64,000 nt of DNA. Origin: JAIVHA01 sp965367295 (lineage in GTDB: Bacteria; Pseudomonadota; Gammaproteobacteria; DSM-19610). A program made the translations under genes and the position numbers. Shown here piece by piece: positions 9,319 to 17,696 of this stretch. Numbering within the stretch: position 1 is the first letter of the stretch; every line of letters begins with the position of its first letter. Where the stretch lies: positions 86,543 to 150,542 of the forward strand of contig CBDUHN010000003.1 in the NCBI GenBank assembly GCA_965367295.1, given 5' to 3'. The notes below the pieces were generated by a model. That model was not told the DNA's origin. It saw nothing but the letters and a program-made list of their open reading frames with translations, and searched no databases.

Positions 9319-10230
9319 ATGTATCGCCAACACTTCGGACTACAGAGCGCACCCTTCACCATTACCCCGGACACCGGTTTCTTTCATAATGCCGGTACGC
9401 ACCAGGAGGCCTTGAATGTGCTGCTGGTGGCCCTGCAGTCCGGCGAAGGGTTCCTCAAGGTGACCGGCGAAGTGGGTACCGGCAAAACCCTGCTCTGTCG
9501 CACCCTGCTCAACACCCTCGATGACCGGTTTGTCACCGCCTACATTCCCAATCCGTTTCTAAACCCAACGGCACTGCGCATGGCGCTGGCCGAGGAGCTG
9601 GGCATCCGGTTTGCGCGCAACATCGGCCAGCATCGCCTGCTCAAACTCATCACCGAAAAACTGGTGGAACTGAATGCCGCGGGCAAGCGTGTGGTGCTGT
9701 TGCTCGATGAGGCGCAGGCACTGCCCGATGACAGCCTGGAGGCATTGCGCCTGCTCACCAACCTGGAAACCGAAAAAGACAAATTACTGCTGGTGGTATT
9801 GTTCGGGCAACCGGAGCTTGATCGGCGCCTGGCGCAGAATCACCTGCGTCAGCTGAAGCAACGCATCATCTTTTCCTACACCCTGCAGCCACTCGATCAG
9901 GATGCACTGATCGCGTATCTGCAGCATCGCCTGATGGTCGCCGGTTATGGTGGTGCACCGCTGTTCAGCCGCCGCGCCATCCGCCATCTGCACAAGGCCA
10001 GCCGCGGCATTCCCCGCCTGGTCAATGTGCTCTGTCACAAGGCCCTGATGGCCGCCTATGGCAGCGGCCAACACAGCATCGACCATCATCATATGCAGCG
10101 TGCCATCGCCGACACGGAAGATGCGGGACCGACGGCACACCCGCGTGGCCATGGCCTGTTGGCCCGCTGGCTGAGCGCCGCCGTCATCACCGGCGCCAGT
10201 GTCGGTAGCGCCTGGGGATTCCGCTCATGA
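9319..10230 (+). CDS. mshM: ExeA/MshM-type AAA ATPase
   Basis: 303 residues. N-terminal MYRQHFGLQSAPFTITPD is the family signature; Walker A is GEVGTGKT (about residues 46-53), Walker B LLLDEAQALP, followed by sensor residues in GQPELDRRL. ExeA relatives help assemble the secretin across peptidoglycan. The ATG at 9319 is preceded by CAGGAG; an upstream in-frame ATG at 9280 lies inside mshL. No peptidoglycan-binding domain follows the ATPase; the C-terminus ends in a short hydrophobic stretch instead (WLSAAVITGASVGSAWGF). ATGA overlap with mshN. Confidence 0.88.
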   Translation: MYRQHFGLQSAPFTITPDTGFFHNAGTHQEALNVLLVALQSGEGFLKVTGEVGTGKTLLCRTLLNTLDDRFVTAYIPNPFLNPTALRMALAEELGIRFARNIGQHRLLKLITEKLVELNAAGKRVVLLLDEAQALPDDSLEALRLLTNLETEKDKLLLVVLFGQPELDRRLAQNHLRQLKQRIIFSYTLQPLDQDALIAYLQHRLMVAGYGGAPLFSRRAIRHLHKASRGIPRLVNVLCHKALMAAYGSGQHSIDHHHMQRAIADTEDAGPTAHPRGHGLLARWLSAAVITGASVGSAWGFRS

Positions 10231-11282
10231 GCCTGATCAACGATATGCTCAAGGACCTTGATGCCCGTCGCCATCACTCCCAGGGCAACGCAGGCGTGGG
10301 GCTGCACGGCATGGGCCAGGCAGTAGCCCTGCAACCTGTGATTCCACTGACACGTGTGGTGCTGGGTGTCGGCCTGGCCGTCGCACTGGCCGGAGGCGGA
10401 CTGGTCGCCTGGCAATACGGGTCACAAACCCGGTCTGCCCCACCCGATATCCTGTCGCCCGCATCTTCGGCGGCTGATGTGACACAGGACCAGCATGTCA
10501 CGCTACCGGCGACGGCAATCCAGTCACCCGTCATTCCGCCCACGCAGCCATCGGTCGCGCCCATCGTAACGGCACCCGAACAAGTGGCGACCACACCGGC
10601 ACAGGTGCCGGCTGACCACCACCCTCACGAGACCACCGTCGTCGCCGGGCAGCCAATCAAGGCCACACCGCCGGTTGAGCCCATCATGCACAAAACCGTG
10701 CGCCGCCTTTCCGCTACCGAACTGGCGGAACTGTACTATCAGCAGGCCACTACGGCACTGCAGCACGACCAGGAGAGCAAGGCCCAGGCACTGTTGCAGG
10801 ATGCCCTTGCCAGTGCGCCCGACCATCTGCCGGCACGACTGGCGCTCGCCGGACTCTGGATTCAGGCACAACAGCATGACCGTGCCCTGGAACTGCTGGC
10901 CGAAGGCTTTGCCCGTCAGCCCCAGGCGGTCGACCAGGCCCGGCTCTATGGTCATTTGCTCATGCAGCAGGGACAGAATCAGCGGGCCCGTACCGTACTG
11001 GAAACCGCCGCACCGCTGGCACAGCAACAGGCCGATTACCAGGCACTGCTGGGTACGCTTTACCAGCGCCTCGATCTGCCTGCGCTGGCCGCACAGCATT
11101 ACCAGCGAGCGGTCGGGCTCAAGGCGGACCAGGCCCTGTGGTGGATGGGACTCGGTATCGCCGAAGAACAACTGCAACGTAGTGCTGCCGCATACGAGGC
11201 CTTCCGGACCGCGCTGCACTATCCACTCACCCCGTCGCTGAAACGTTATATCGAAGGCAGGGTCGCGGCCCTGCGCCGCTAG
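10227..11282 (+). CDS. mshN: MSHA biogenesis TPR protein MshN
   Basis: 351 residues. Starts with SLINDMLKDLDAR, a motif shared with other pilus and secretion proteins of the GspB/MshN type, then one membrane helix (about residues 35-55), a Pro/Thr/Ala-rich periplasmic linker (about 65-145) and several tetratricopeptide repeats (about 165-345). It probably scaffolds the secretin or inner platform in the periplasm. Overlaps mshM by ATGA and is followed 18 bp later by mshE. Confidence 0.83.
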   Translation: MSLINDMLKDLDARRHHSQGNAGVGLHGMGQAVALQPVIPLTRVVLGVGLAVALAGGGLVAWQYGSQTRSAPPDILSPASSAADVTQDQHVTLPATAIQSPVIPPTQPSVAPIVTAPEQVATTPAQVPADHHPHETTVVAGQPIKATPPVEPIMHKTVRRLSATELAELYYQQATTALQHDQESKAQALLQDALASAPDHLPARLALAGLWIQAQQHDRALELLAEGFARQPQAVDQARLYGHLLMQQGQNQRARTVLETAAPLAQQQADYQALLGTLYQRLDLPALAAQHYQRAVGLKADQALWWMGLGIAEEQLQRSAAAYEAFRTALHYPLTPSLKRYIEGRVAALRR

Positions 11283-11300
11283 CAAAGGATCGCCAACGAC

Positions 11301-13001
11301 ATGGTTCAACGCAAACGTATCCGTATCGGTGACCTGCTGGTGGAGAGCAAGGTCATCTCCGAGGCCCAGCTGCAGCAGGCGCTCGCCGATCAGAAACGCA
11401 GCGGTCGCAAACTTGGCCGGGTACTGATCGAGAATGGTTTCGTCAAGGAAGACGCCATGCTCGAGCTGCTGTCACAGCAACTCGACATTCCCCACATCGA
11501 TCTCAATTCCTTCGAGCTGAAACCCGAGCTGGTACAGCGCCTGCCGGAAACCCATGCGCGACGTTATCGCGCCCTGGTGCTGAAGGAAACCAAGGAAGGC
11601 CTGCTGGTGGGCATGGCCGACCCCACCGATATTTTCGGCTACGATGATCTGGTGCGCATCCTCAAGCAGCCGGTACTGCCGGCGGTGGTGAAGGAAAGCG
11701 ACCTGCTGCAGCAAATCGATCATATCTATCAGCAGGGTGCGCAACTCAAGAGCCTGGCCAGTGAAGTGGGACAGGACCTCGATGCCACTGCCTTTGACCT
11801 CGGGGCACTGGTGTCCGACACCAGTTCCAGCGATGCACCGGTGGTACGCCTGATCCAGACCGTGTTCGAAGAAGCCGTCAAGGCCAATGCCTCGGACATT
11901 CATATCGAGCCCGATGAAAACCTGTTGCGCATTCGTCGCCGCGTGGACGGCGTGCTGCATGAAACCGTCATGGATGACAAGCGCATCGCCCCGGCGGTGA
12001 TCTCGCGTCTCAAGCTGATGGGTGGTGCCGATATCTCGGAAAAGCGCCTGCCCCAGGATGGCCGTTTCACCGTGCGGGTACGTGACAAGAGCATCGATGT
12101 GCGACTCGCCACCATCCCTACCCAGAATGGCGAAGCCGCGGTGATGCGCCTGCTAGACCAGGGCACTTCCATCCGCAGCCTGGAAGAGCTGGGGCTGCCC
12201 GCTTCATTGCTGCCCCGGTTTCGCAAGGTCATTCACAAACCCCATGGGCTGGTGCTGGTCACCGGCCCCACCGGGAGCGGCAAGACCACCACGCTGTATG
12301 CCGCGCTTGCGGAACTCAACAAGGCACAGAGCAAGATCATCACCGTGGAGGACCCGGTGGAGTATCGCCTGCCGCGCATCAACCAGGTGCAGGTGAATCC
12401 CAAGATCAATCTCGATTTCGCCCGCGTACTGCGCACCACTTTGCGTCTCGACCCGGACATCATCCTGGTAGGCGAAATCCGTGACCAGGAAACCGGTGAA
12501 ATCGCCCTGCGAGCCGCACTCACCGGACACCTGGTGTTATCCACGCTGCATACCAACGATGCCATCAGCAGTGCCACTCGACTGATCGACATGGGCATGG
12601 AGGGTTACCTGGTAGCCTCCGCCGTGCATGCCATTCTGGCCCAGCGCCTGGTGCGCTGTGTCTGCCCACGATGTGCCAGCGACACCGTACTGGACCCCGG
12701 TGAGCAGGCATGGCTGCATGGACAGGTCGGTGAGGCCGCGATGAACATGCACTTCAAGGCCGGCACCGGCTGTAATCACTGCAACCATACCGGTTATGCA
12801 GGTCGCATCGGGGTCTATGAATTGCTGATCATGGAAGGCGCGCTGGTGGAAGCATTGCGCCGTAACGATCACGACGCCTTTGAACAGGCCGCACGTGAAC
12901 AGGCCGGCTATCAGTCGCTGGTGATGAATGCCCTGGAGTATGCGCAACAGGGTGTGACAACGCTGGGCGAGGTTATGCGCCTGAGTGGCTGGGTGGAATG
13001 A
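11301..13001 (+). CDS. mshE: Pilus extension ATPase MshE with c-di-GMP-binding N-domain
   Basis: 566 residues, cytoplasmic hexameric motor of the PilB/GspE family. The N-terminal MshEN region holds two tandem motifs: RIGDLLVESKVISEAQLQQAL near residues 5-25 and RKLGRVLIENGFVKEDAMLELL near 33-54. These match the c-di-GMP-binding consensus, with Ser in place of the usual Gly in the first. The ATPase part shows Walker A GPTGSGKTT, the Asp box, Walker B IILVGEIRDQET, His box LVLSTLHTND, and four zinc-type cysteines (CVCPRC...CNHC). It assembles pilin subunits; pilus output is therefore likely controlled by c-di-GMP. Confidence 0.95.
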   Translation: MVQRKRIRIGDLLVESKVISEAQLQQALADQKRSGRKLGRVLIENGFVKEDAMLELLSQQLDIPHIDLNSFELKPELVQRLPETHARRYRALVLKETKEGLLVGMADPTDIFGYDDLVRILKQPVLPAVVKESDLLQQIDHIYQQGAQLKSLASEVGQDLDATAFDLGALVSDTSSSDAPVVRLIQTVFEEAVKANASDIHIEPDENLLRIRRRVDGVLHETVMDDKRIAPAVISRLKLMGGADISEKRLPQDGRFTVRVRDKSIDVRLATIPTQNGEAAVMRLLDQGTSIRSLEELGLPASLLPRFRKVIHKPHGLVLVTGPTGSGKTTTLYAALAELNKAQSKIITVEDPVEYRLPRINQVQVNPKINLDFARVLRTTLRLDPDIILVGEIRDQETGEIALRAALTGHLVLSTLHTNDAISSATRLIDMGMEGYLVASAVHAILAQRLVRCVCPRCASDTVLDPGEQAWLHGQVGEAAMNMHFKAGTGCNHCNHTGYAGRIGVYELLIMEGALVEALRRNDHDAFEQAAREQAGYQSLVMNALEYAQQGVTTLGEVMRLSGWVE

Positions 13002-13032
13002 TGCACACCACCGCCAGGGGCCGGGAGTAAGC

Positions 13033-14265
13033 ATGGCATTATTCCAGTACAAGGCGCGCAGTGTGCGCGGCGACGCGGTGGAGGGCACCATTGATGCACC
13101 GTCCAGCGATGCCGCCGCCAGCAGCCTGATGGAAGGCGGGCTGACGCCCATCGATATCGTGGCCGCGGTGGAGAAGAAAACCGCCAGCCGCTGGGATCGT
13201 GATCTCAAGGACATCTTTCCGCCCAAGGTCGGGCTGGTGGATCTCATTCAGTTCAGCCGCCAGATGCACAGCCTGATGCGTGCCGGCGTACCCCTGCTCA
13301 GTGCCTTGACCGGGCTGGCGGCCAACACCCGTAATCCGACCCTGGCCAGGGCCATTGCCGAGGTCAACGGCAGTCTGGGTGCCGGGCGCGATCTGGCCAC
13401 ATCGCTGAGTCATCACCCGGATATCTTTTCCCTGTTTTACGTGAGCCTGGTGCGAGTGGGTGAAACCACCGGTCGCCTGGACCAGATCTTCGAGCAACTG
13501 GCCTTCTACCTGGAGCGGGAAAAAAACACCCGCGACCAGGTGAAGTCCGCACTGCGCTACCCCATTTTCGTATTGAGCGCGATTGCCGTGGCCATCGTGA
13601 TCATCAACATCAAGGTCATTCCCGCCTTTGCGAATGTGTTCACCAAGTTCGGTGCCGACCTGCCGCTCGCCACCCGTATTCTGATGGGGATGTCGAACTT
13701 CATGCTGGCCTACTGGCCGTTACTGCTGATCCTCGGCGTTGCCGGATTCTTCGGCGTGCGTGCCTATCTGCAGACCGAGAAGGGGCGCTACCGCTGGCAC
13801 AAATTACTGCTGCATCTGCCGTTGATCGGTCCGGTCATCTTCCAGGCCACCATGGCGCGGTTCAGTCACCTGTTTTCCATGGCGCAGAGTTCCGGGGTCC
13901 CGCTCATCACCGCCCTGTCGGTGGTCGCCCGCGCCCTTGACAACGATTACGCCGAAGAACGCATTCTCACCATGCGGGATGGTATCGAACGTGGCGACTC
14001 CATCACCCGCACCGCTACCGCCACCGGGGTATTCGATCCGCTGGTGTTGCAGATGCTGGCGGTGGGCGAAGAGTCCGGCACCATGGACCAGCTGCTGCGC
14101 GAGATCGCCGATTACTACAACCGCGAGGTGGATTACGCCATCGCCAAAATGAGCGCCTCCATCGAGCCCATTCTCACCATTGTGATCGGCCTGATGGTGC
14201 TGGTGCTGGCCATCGGCGTATTCCTGCCGATGTGGAACCTGGGTTCGGTGATGATGCATAAATAA
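13033..14265 (+). CDS. mshG: MSHA inner-membrane platform protein MshG (PilC/GspF family)
   Basis: 410 residues, two T2SSF domains (about 70-195 and 275-395) and three or four membrane helices (near 175-200, 220-245, 380-405). Motifs LIQFSRQMHSLMRAGVPLL and MARFSHLFSMAQSSGVPLI are the duplicated signature. It is the membrane rotor driven by MshE. The ATG at 13033 follows GGGAG and gives the conserved MALFQYKA; an upstream ATG at 12985 overlaps mshE and is rejected. Confidence 0.94.
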   Translation: MALFQYKARSVRGDAVEGTIDAPSSDAAASSLMEGGLTPIDIVAAVEKKTASRWDRDLKDIFPPKVGLVDLIQFSRQMHSLMRAGVPLLSALTGLAANTRNPTLARAIAEVNGSLGAGRDLATSLSHHPDIFSLFYVSLVRVGETTGRLDQIFEQLAFYLEREKNTRDQVKSALRYPIFVLSAIAVAIVIINIKVIPAFANVFTKFGADLPLATRILMGMSNFMLAYWPLLLILGVAGFFGVRAYLQTEKGRYRWHKLLLHLPLIGPVIFQATMARFSHLFSMAQSSGVPLITALSVVARALDNDYAEERILTMRDGIERGDSITRTATATGVFDPLVLQMLAVGEESGTMDQLLREIADYYNREVDYAIAKMSASIEPILTIVIGLMVLVLAIGVFLPMWNLGSVMMHK

Positions 14266-14398
14266 AAAACTGCCATGAAAGATGAATATTTACCCAAATG
14301 TAACGAATCGGTGCGTTTTTTCCCTCAAGAAACCCTGTACCGCGGACGTTAATACACACAGTAACCGGGGGCAGAATGCCTCCAAAAGGGAGACAACA

Positions 14399-14770
14399 AT
14401 GAACAAGCAAAGCGGTTTTACTCTGATTGAGCTGGTGATGGTGATCGTGATCCTGGGGATCCTGAGCGCCATCGCACTGCCAAGATTTGTCGACCTGCAG
14501 TCGGGTGCACTGACGGCAGCCAAGAAGGGTATGAGTGGTGCGGTAAAATCGGCCCATGCCATCTATATCGCTGAGAATAAAGCATTTCCGCCCAGCCCCG
14601 CGGCACTGGCCGCCTATGTGCAGGGTGAAGGTGTGACCTCCGCCGTCGATGGCATCGTGGTCACCATCGATGCTACCACCTATACCGTACCGACCTTCAG
14701 TAACAGCACCTGTAATACGGCGACCACCGCCGGCTCATCCGAAGTACAGTGCGTTGGCAGTATTCCATAG
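14399..14770 (+). CDS. mshA: Major MSHA-type pilin
   Basis: 123 residues. Prepilin leader MNKQSG is cut before Phe (G/FTLIEL), with Glu5 in the mature chain, followed by the hydrophobic spine VMVIVILGILSAIALPRFVDLQ. The globular part ends in a two-cysteine segment (CNTATTAGSSEVQC). Strong Shine-Dalgarno AAAAGGGAG precedes the ATG. A powerful hairpin terminator follows at 14809, which fits a major subunit made in excess of the minor pilins downstream. No mshB or mshF was found between mshG and this gene. Confidence 0.92.
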   Translation: MNKQSGFTLIELVMVIVILGILSAIALPRFVDLQSGALTAAKKGMSGAVKSAHAIYIAENKAFPPSPAALAAYVQGEGVTSAVDGIVVTIDATTYTVPTFSNSTCNTATTAGSSEVQCVGSIP

Positions 14771-14808
14771 GGAATACGGCTTACGGCTCGCCCTTATGCA
14801 CAGGGCAT

Positions 14809-14840
14809 AAAAAGGGTGGGCTTGTGAGTCCACCCTTTTT
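14809..14840 (+). terminator. Intrinsic terminator after mshA
   Basis: AAAAAGGGTGG (14809-14819) pairs perfectly with CCACCCTTTTT (14830-14840) across a 10-nt loop, giving a GC-rich stem with a T-run on its 3' side. It lies between the major pilin and the minor pilins, so it probably allows partial read-through. Confidence 0.88.
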
Positions 14841-14871
14841 CATGAGCGCGGGAATGAAGGGAATCCGTTCC

Positions 14872-15348
14872 ATGCAGAATACACAGCCGCATCGACACAG
14901 CCAGGGCTTCACCCTGATCGAACTGATCATGGTGTTGGTCATGGTGTCCGTACTCAGTGCCTATGCGGCGGCACGCTGGTCACCCGGGGATTCCGCCGTG
15001 CATGCGGAAGCAGCCCACCTCGCCCGCGACCTGCGCCATGCACAGTCACTGGCCATGACCAGCGGTGAACACCTTACCTTTGACCTGCTGGGCAGCGGCA
15101 GCTACCAGGTCACCGGCACCAGCGGTGTGATCACCGATCCATCCAGTGGAGAGAATTTCGCCTGGACCTTCGCCAGCGGTGTCAGCCGCAGCGGCAGCTG
15201 CGGCGACATAGAGTTTGACACCCTCGGCCGTCCGGTCGTATCCGGTGCATTGCTGGCCAGTACCTGCAGCTATGTGCTCAGCGGCGACAGCATATCGGCC
15301 ACCGTTACGCTTATACCGGTGACCGGCTTTGTTACGGTGAATCCGTGA
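14872..15348 (+). CDS. mshC: Minor pilin, MshC/GspH-like
   Basis: 158 residues from the ATG at 14872 (AAGGGA about 10 nt upstream); in-frame ATGs at 14854 and 14842 are alternatives. Type III leader ends SQG/FTLIELIMVLVMVSVLSAYA. The GspH-like body AEAAHLARDLRHAQSLAMTSGEHLTF is typical of MshC/FimT minor pilins. Two cysteine pairs are probably oxidised. Overlaps the next gene by GTGA. Confidence 0.8.
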   Translation: MQNTQPHRHSQGFTLIELIMVLVMVSVLSAYAAARWSPGDSAVHAEAAHLARDLRHAQSLAMTSGEHLTFDLLGSGSYQVTGTSGVITDPSSGENFAWTFASGVSRSGSCGDIEFDTLGRPVVSGALLASTCSYVLSGDSISATVTLIPVTGFVTVNP

Positions 15349-15785
15349 TCACACATCGTTTCCTTGCTCGACCCAGGTCCTGCAAAAGCTGCAGGCAACA
15401 ACGGGGCTTCAGTCTTATCGAACTGGTGGTGGTCATCGTGTTGCTCAGTATTGCCGCCGTGGCCCTGCTGCAACAGTTCAGCCAGGCATCCGGTTCGCTC
15501 ATCCGTAATGAAGAACTGCAGACGGCCTCCCAGCTGGCCCAGCTCAAGGCAGAGGAACTGCTGGCCATACGCCGCATGCAGGGCTACAACCATGCCGCAC
15601 TGACTGCCGGCACTGCCAATGAAAGTCTCGCCGGCCACTATGCCGGTTACACCCGCTCCGTCACCATCACAGAACCTGCAGCCAGTGGCTGCCCCACCGG
15701 CGGCACCTGCAAAGGCGTGGATGTGCGCGTCAGTCGCGGTGCCACCAGCCTGGCCCGGATCCGCCTGGTGCTGGTGAATTACTGA
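15345..15785 (+). CDS. mshD: Minor pilin, MshD-like
   Basis: 146 residues, GTG start overlapping the previous stop. A long basic leader ends RG/FSLIELVVVIVLLSIAAVALLQQF. The body resembles MshD/PilV minor pilins (LAQLKAEELLAIRRMQGY) and has a Cys pair CPTGGTC. Stop and next start share one base (TGATG), so translation of the minor pilins is coupled. Confidence 0.8.
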   Translation: MITHRFLARPRSCKSCRQQRGFSLIELVVVIVLLSIAAVALLQQFSQASGSLIRNEELQTASQLAQLKAEELLAIRRMQGYNHAALTAGTANESLAGHYAGYTRSVTITEPAASGCPTGGTCKGVDVRVSRGATSLARIRLVLVNY

Positions 15786-16306
15786 TGACCCGGCGGCAGC
15801 ATGGCTTCACCCTCATCGAGATGGTTATCACCATTCTGGTGATCGGCATACTCGGTGCCACAGCCGTCTATGGCATCCAGAACGGAGTAATCGCCTTCCA
15901 GGCCACCAGCGATGCCCTGGACACGCTGGGCAAGCTGCGCATAACGACGGAACGGGTAGGGCGTGAATTGCGTGACACCCGCCGCGATCCGCTCGACAGC
16001 AGTCGCTATGAAATCACCGAGCCCTTGAGTGCCAGCCAGATACGCTTCGTGAAAACCGATGGCACCGAGGTCACGCTCGCCATCGCCGGCAATACCCTGA
16101 CCCTGGAATACGATACGCCTGCCGGTGCCCATACCCTTACCGACCAGCTGAACAGCTTTACCCTGCGCTACTATGGCAGTGATGGCACCACCGTCGTCAG
16201 CAGTGCCGGTACGGTGGCTTTCATTGAAGTGGAACTGGTGCTCAATGACGGGACTGGCAACAGCCTGCCGCAACAGACCCGCATCGCATTGCGGAGTCAG
16301 CCATGA
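15785..16306 (+). CDS. mshO: Minor pilin, MshO/PilW-like
   Basis: 173 residues. Short leader MTRRQHG/FTLIEMVITILVIGILGATAVYG, then the PilW-type helix continuing into TLGKLRITTERVGRELRDTRRDPLDSSRYEI and a beta-rich C-terminus. The order C-D-O-P equals that of MSHA loci in Vibrio, Shewanella and Aeromonas. Overlaps the next gene by ATGA. Confidence 0.8.
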   Translation: MTRRQHGFTLIEMVITILVIGILGATAVYGIQNGVIAFQATSDALDTLGKLRITTERVGRELRDTRRDPLDSSRYEITEPLSASQIRFVKTDGTEVTLAIAGNTLTLEYDTPAGAHTLTDQLNSFTLRYYGSDGTTVVSSAGTVAFIEVELVLNDGTGNSLPQQTRIALRSQP

Positions 16307-17646
16307 CCCGCGGACCCTCATACTCATACCCTTTCCGCCAGCGTGGCGCGGCCACCATTCTGGCCGCCATTTTCCTGGTGGTCAGTGTTTCCCTGATGGT
16401 GGTCGTGGTGCTGAACATGGCCGGGTCCGATATCAATGACACCTCCATGCACAGTGACGCGGTCGAGGCCCTGTTCATTGCCGAGACCGGGGTCGAGCAC
16501 GCCTCCTACCTGTACGCCAACGGTACCACCTGCCTCGCACTCACCGGCGCCAGCGACAGTGTCGGCCGCGGTGACTTCAGCATCACCAATGCGCAATTGC
16601 TGTCCGGCAACTGCCGGGTGCGGGTGGAAGGCACTGTAACCCGCACCCATGCAGTCAAGCGCACCATCGAGGTCGACCTGCAACTGGCTGGAGGCGGTGC
16701 GTTTGCGGTTGGTGACGGTGGCCTGATCCTGGCCTGGAATGGTTCCGCCTGGGTCACACAGACATCCCCCACCACGGAAAACCTGACAGCCATCGACTGC
16801 CCGACCACCAGCTACTGCATGGCGGTTGGTAGCGCCGGTACAGTGCTGGAATGGAATGGTGGCTCCTGGAGCACCAAAATCCAGTTTGCTGCAACGGCAT
16901 TTTCCTCGGTCGCCTGCCTTGAGAACGACCCCGGCCGGTGCTATGCCACCGGAATCCTGTCCGGTTCGCAGGACGTGATCGAATACTGGAATGGCAGCGG
17001 ATGGAGCAACACCATACCCTCGTCTACCACGGGACGTAACTACCAGGCTGTGGCCTGCAACACCAGTACCTGCTATGCCGTGAGCGCCAGTGGCCGCTTC
17101 GAACAATCAAACACCACCAGTTGGAGCTGGGAATCCAGCACCGGAAACCAGCTCAACGGCATCAGCTGCACCAGCAACGCCGTCTGCTGGGCGGTGGGCA
17201 ATGGCATCAATGGTCCCAACGCCTATGCCATTTATGGCCGCAATACCGCCGGTACCTGGTTTTCCAGCAACATTGCCGAAAATCCGTCCCGTGATCTCAA
17301 TGCGGTGGATTGTTTCGCTTCCAATAAGTGTTGGGCGGTGGGTGCCAGGCATGGTAATAAATACAGCTTTGCATACCGCAATGGCGGGAACTGGAGGCTG
17401 AGCACACAGGACCTTGGCGGTGGGAAAACCCTCAACGGTGTCAGCTGCAGCAGCGACAGCCTGTGCTGGGCCGTGGGTGACAGCGGCCGAGCCCTGTACT
17501 GGGATGGTGCAGACTGGGATGAGGATAATGCCTGGACAGTGGTCTCCACCGGGGTAACGACCGATCTCCATGACGTGTATTTTCTTGGCAGCGGGAGCGG
17601 AGGCGGGGGCGTCCGCCTGGTCCGCTGGCAGGAAGTGGTGCTGTAA
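16303..17646 (+). CDS. mshP: MshP-like minor pilin fused to a seven-blade beta-propeller-like repeat domain
   Basis: 447 residues; ordinary MshP proteins are near 150. Residues 1-125 are MshP/PilX-like: a charged start, the membrane helix TILAAIFLVVSVSLMVVVVLNM and SDAVEALFIAETGVEHA. From about 130 to 435 come seven units of about 40 residues with the pattern C-x(4-7)-C-[WYM]-A-[VT]-[GS]...G...WNG-x-W. The first unit lacks its opening strand, and a lone C-terminal strand LHDVYFLG could complete it in the usual circular closure. Six Cys pairs suggest disulfides outside the cytoplasm. I infer a pilus-tip adhesin or sensor; the family of the repeats is not certain. Confidence 0.75.
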   Translation: MTRGPSYSYPFRQRGAATILAAIFLVVSVSLMVVVVLNMAGSDINDTSMHSDAVEALFIAETGVEHASYLYANGTTCLALTGASDSVGRGDFSITNAQLLSGNCRVRVEGTVTRTHAVKRTIEVDLQLAGGGAFAVGDGGLILAWNGSAWVTQTSPTTENLTAIDCPTTSYCMAVGSAGTVLEWNGGSWSTKIQFAATAFSSVACLENDPGRCYATGILSGSQDVIEYWNGSGWSNTIPSSTTGRNYQAVACNTSTCYAVSASGRFEQSNTTSWSWESSTGNQLNGISCTSNAVCWAVGNGINGPNAYAIYGRNTAGTWFSSNIAENPSRDLNAVDCFASNKCWAVGARHGNKYSFAYRNGGNWRLSTQDLGGGKTLNGVSCSSDSLCWAVGDSGRALYWDGADWDEDNAWTVVSTGVTTDLHDVYFLGSGSGGGGVRLVRWQEVVL

Positions 17647-17696
17647 GGTTCGCGCACCGCTGGCCGCTATCTCCAAGAGAACACCAGGAGGCGCTT

